40,408 nt of DNA from an uncultured Collinsella sp. (GTDB taxonomy: Bacteria; Actinomycetota; Coriobacteriia; Coriobacteriales; Coriobacteriaceae). Positions 38,357-40,408 of the stretch are shown here, piece after piece. The notes beneath the pieces were generated by a model that was not told where the DNA came from, searched no databases, and saw only the letters and a list, made by a program, of their open reading frames with translations. The position numbers and the translations under genes are program-made. The stretch lies in contig CAKURW010000013.1 in assembly GCA_934675795.1 (NCBI GenBank), forward strand, positions 1 to 40,408. The letters are read 5' to 3'. Within the stretch, counting starts at the first letter, position 1. The number at the start of each line of letters is the position of its first letter.

Positions 38357-39541
38357 TTAACGATACTCGTCCGCCAACTGTTTCCAAGCGGGTAGCGAAT
38401 TGACAATCGTTTCGTAGCTCACGCAATAGCCCAGGCGGAACCAACCCGGCATACCAAAGCTGTCCGAGGGAACCGCAAGCAACTCATACTTCTTTGCACG
38501 CTCGCAAAACGCATTCGCATCGGGTTCCAGCGCCTTCACCCACAGGTAGAATGCACCATCCGGCTCAACATAGGTGTAGCCGTACTCCGCTAGTGCGTCG
38601 GTAAGCGCGGTGCGGTTGCGCGCATAGGCCTCGACATCGCTCGGCTCATCGATGCAATCGATGATTACGCGCTGGAAGAGTGCCGGTGCGCATACAAAAC
38701 CCAGCGTACGGGCAGCGCCCGCAACAGCCGGCATCAGACGGGCAGCCTGCGGATTGGTGTTGGGAACCAAGATCCACCCCACGCGCTCACCCGGCAGCGA
38801 CAGCGACTTGGAATACGAGTAGCACACGATGGTGTGCTCGTAGATCGAGGGCACCCAAGGCACCTCGGCACCGTACACAATCTCGCGGTACGGCTCATCC
38901 GAGATGAGCATAATCGGATTCTCGGGATCGCGCTGAGCGTTGGCCTCGCGCAGAACATTGGCCAGTCGCGTCAGCGTGTCGCGCGTATACACGGCGCCGG
39001 TCGGGTTATTCGGCGAGTCGATGATGACGGCAGTCGTCTTATCGGTAATCGCCTTGAGCACGTTGTCCACACTCAGCTGGAACGTATCTTCATTGGCGAG
39101 CGCCTCAACACACGTACAGCCGGCTTTCTCAATCCACACGCGATACTCCGGGAAGTACGGTGCAATGACGATAACCTCATCGCCCGGGTTCGTAACGGCG
39201 TTGAGCGTGCAGGTGAGCGAAGCCGCGGCGCCCACGGTCATAAAGACATCCTCGCCCTCATAACTCGTACCAAAGCGGCGGTTGAGCGACTCAGCCACGG
39301 CGGTACGGCACTGCGGCAGGCCCGGTGCGGGCGTGTATCCGTGCAGCTGGTCACTCGGCAGCTCCAAGGCCTTCTTAATGGACTCCGCCACGGCAGCGGG
39401 CGCCGGAACGCTCGGGTTACCCAGCGAAAAATCGAATACATTTTCCGCACCAATCTGCGCCTTGCGCTCAAGGCCATAGCTAAAAATCTCGCGGATGATG
39501 GAGCTTTCCGCACCGCGAGCATACATAGTTTCGTTGATCAT
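38357..39541 (-). CDS. Pyridoxal-phosphate aminotransferase, class I/II
   Basis: 394 residues. The PLP lysine is Lys245 in YSYSKSLSLPGERVGW. Other fold-type I marks are DFSLGNPSVP, GYTPAPGLP, DSPNNPTGAVYT and the substrate-carboxylate Arg in WFRLGYCVS. It is closest in layout to aspartate/aromatic or MalY/PatB-type enzymes, which act as aminotransferases or C-S lyases; I cannot choose between them. ATG 39541 follows AAGGGGAA. TACAAT (complement of about 39567) is a plausible -10. The upstream gap holds a 60-bp palindrome, then the FtsH gene. Confidence 0.9.
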   Translation of the reverse strand: MINETMYARGAESSIIREIFSYGLERKAQIGAENVFDFSLGNPSVPAPAAVAESIKKALELPSDQLHGYTPAPGLPQCRTAVAESLNRRFGTSYEGEDVFMTVGAAASLTCTLNAVTNPGDEVIVIAPYFPEYRVWIEKAGCTCVEALANEDTFQLSVDNVLKAITDKTTAVIIDSPNNPTGAVYTRDTLTRLANVLREANAQRDPENPIMLISDEPYREIVYGAEVPWVPSIYEHTIVCYSYSKSLSLPGERVGWILVPNTNPQAARLMPAVAGAARTLGFVCAPALFQRVIIDCIDEPSDVEAYARNRTALTDALAEYGYTYVEPDGAFYLWVKALEPDANAFCERAKKYELLAVPSDSFGMPGWFRLGYCVSYETIVNSLPAWKQLADEYR

Positions 39542-39598
39542 CTGTTCCCCTTTCACATAGGCGCTATTGTACGCTTTAGCCAACTAGAGCGCCACAAT

Positions 39599-39658
39599 GT
39601 TGATTGGGGACAGACTTAAATGCGTGAAAACGCTCATTTAAGTCTGTCCCCAATCAAC
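39599..39658. repeat. GGGAC-core palindrome, copy h (longest, perfect 24-bp arms)
   Basis: 39599-39622 and 39635-39658 are perfect 24-nt inverted repeats; each contains GGGGACAG or its complement CTGTCCCC. A small inner GCGT-GAAA-ACGC stem tops the hairpin. It lies between the aminotransferase promoter region and the FtsH terminator, and stands outside the usual core pattern because GGGGACAG is repeated in both arms. Confidence 0.85.
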
Positions 39659-39684
39659 AGACGGCCCCATATCGCTCAAAAGAA

Positions 39685-39716
39685 AAAGCCTCCGCAGGTT
39701 TCCCCGCGGAGGCTTT
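39685..39716 (-). terminator. Terminator of ftsH
   Basis: AAAGCCTCCGC (39685-39695) pairs with GCGGAGGCTTT (39706-39716). In minus-strand RNA, TTTTTCTTTT follows. Confidence 0.92.
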
Positions 39717-39727
39717 CGCCACAAAGA

Positions 39728-40408
39728 CTATTTGTCGGCGTCGGTGTCGGCATCGACGACGGCATGGTCATCGTCAGCATCATCGGATGCGGCTTCGGCA
39801 TCCTCCTGCATGGCCGCCTGCGCAAAGGCCGCGGCATCAGCCGCCAGCTCCTCCTCGCTCATTCGAGGCACGCGCTTCTTGGTCGGCATGCCGGCCGCCT
39901 TGGCATTGCGCTCCTCCTTGGCCGCCAGGATATCGCCCTCGCGCTCAAGGTAGGCATTCCACTCGTTGTCGAGCAGGGCGTTCACGGCGTCGCCCTCGAC
40001 GGTCTCGCGCTCAAGCAGCACCTTCGCCATCAGATCAAGCTGATCGCGACGGGCGTCCAGAATCTCGACCGCACGACGATGGGCCTCACGCATAATGCGC
40101 TGAACCTCGATATCGATGCGGCGCGCCGTCTCCTCGGAGTAATCCTGGTGATCGGCGTAATCGCGACCAAGGAACACCTGATGTTGCGCCTCGCCAAACA
40201 CTTGCGTGCCCAGCTCCTCGCTCATGCCCAGGCGCGTGACCATCTCGCGCGCCATCTTGGTTGCGCGCTCCAGATCGTTGCTCGCGCCCGACGTAATATC
40301 ATCGCACATGAGCTCCTCGGCAACGCGACCGCCCAAGAACACGGCGAGCTCGTCGAGCATCTCGTTCTTGGTCTTGAGGAAGTGGTCCTCCTGCGGAAGC
40401 TGCAGCGT
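39728..40408 (-). CDS. ftsH: ATP-dependent zinc metalloprotease FtsH, C-terminal part (incomplete)
   Basis: 226 residues before the stop; the gene continues beyond the right edge. The frame stays open to the last base, and the first residues (TLQLPQEEDHFLKTKNE, then MLDELAVFLGGRVAEEL) match the peptidase domain just after the active site. It includes the third zinc-ligand region ITSGASNDLERAT and the downstream MAREMVTRLGMSEELG. The catalytic HEXXH and AAA+ modules must lie to the right. FtsH degrades misfolded and regulatory membrane proteins. The C-terminal tail (about 180-226) is Ala/Asp-rich and acidic, probably disordered. Confidence 0.96.
   Translation of the reverse strand, partial: TLQLPQEDHFLKTKNEMLDELAVFLGGRVAEELMCDDITSGASNDLERATKMAREMVTRLGMSEELGTQVFGEAQHQVFLGRDYADHQDYSEETARRIDIEVQRIMREAHRRAVEILDARRDQLDLMAKVLLERETVEGDAVNALLDNEWNAYLEREGDILAAKEERNAKAAGMPTKKRVPRMSEEELAADAAAFAQAAMQEDAEAASDDADDDHAVVDADTDADK

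Noticed and set aside
1..40408. CRISPR array, prophage or IS element
   Set aside because: No regularly spaced direct repeats, no transposase or integrase frame and no phage genes are visible in the window.

Overview
The window reads as chromosomal DNA from a GC-rich, Gram-positive, anaerobic gut-type actinobacterium. A Coriobacteriia / Collinsella-like genome is my best inference. It rests on codon use, fermentative PTS sugar metabolism, a split transketolase, an actinobacterial-style EF-G paralogue and strong GGAGG ribosome sites. No database was searched. I see no prophage, insertion-sequence transposase, CRISPR array or rRNA. There is one tRNA gene, Ser(UGA), at 2107-2196.

Layout. 1-273 holds no convincing gene but has a strong stem-loop. 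274-2055 encodes one polypeptide joining a tRNA adenosine deaminase (TadA) to a glycerate kinase. Then come tRNA-Ser, a TetR regulator, lemA, a 125-nt hairpin, ilvE, a DedA membrane protein and a serine acetyltransferase (6060-6764). 6879-11111 is a MarR-controlled heterodimeric ABC exporter operon. 11293-13030 holds a small orphan protein, a nitroreductase and a single-pass membrane protein. 13115-16528 holds a YeiH-type permease between a degenerate NtrC-like regulator and a divergent GntR regulator. 16641-18488 is glmS. 18802-21727 holds a LacI regulator, a HAD phosphatase and a LarE-like sulfur transferase.

22035-29457 is a sugar catabolic locus. A fructose-type PTS EIIBC, a GatZ/KbaZ-like protein, a transaldolase, both halves of a transketolase and a PTS EIIA lie on the minus strand, with a divergent LacI regulator. 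The genes suggest import and phosphorylation of a sugar, then isomerisation or cleavage and entry into the non-oxidative pentose phosphate pool; the substrate cannot be read from sequence. 29577-30560 is a secreted nuclease, 30688-32763 an EF-G-like GTPase with altered G motifs, and 33060-35511 a polar amino acid ABC importer with a Tat-type lipoprotein binding protein. 35849-37291 is an RlmD/TrmA-type rRNA uracil methyltransferase, followed by a PHP phosphoesterase, a class I aminotransferase and the C-terminal part of FtsH, which runs off the right edge.

The least explained layer is intergenic. At least nine short palindromes share a GGGAC/GTCCC-type core but carry different outer arms; three contain a 41-bp segment that is 36-40/41 identical. 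Two much longer hairpins (3707-3831 and 35604-35741) lie outside genes, the second between divergent genes where a terminator makes no sense. The PTS operon also has an a-b-a'-b' (pseudoknot-type) arrangement of two perfect stems between EIIBC and the GatZ-like gene.
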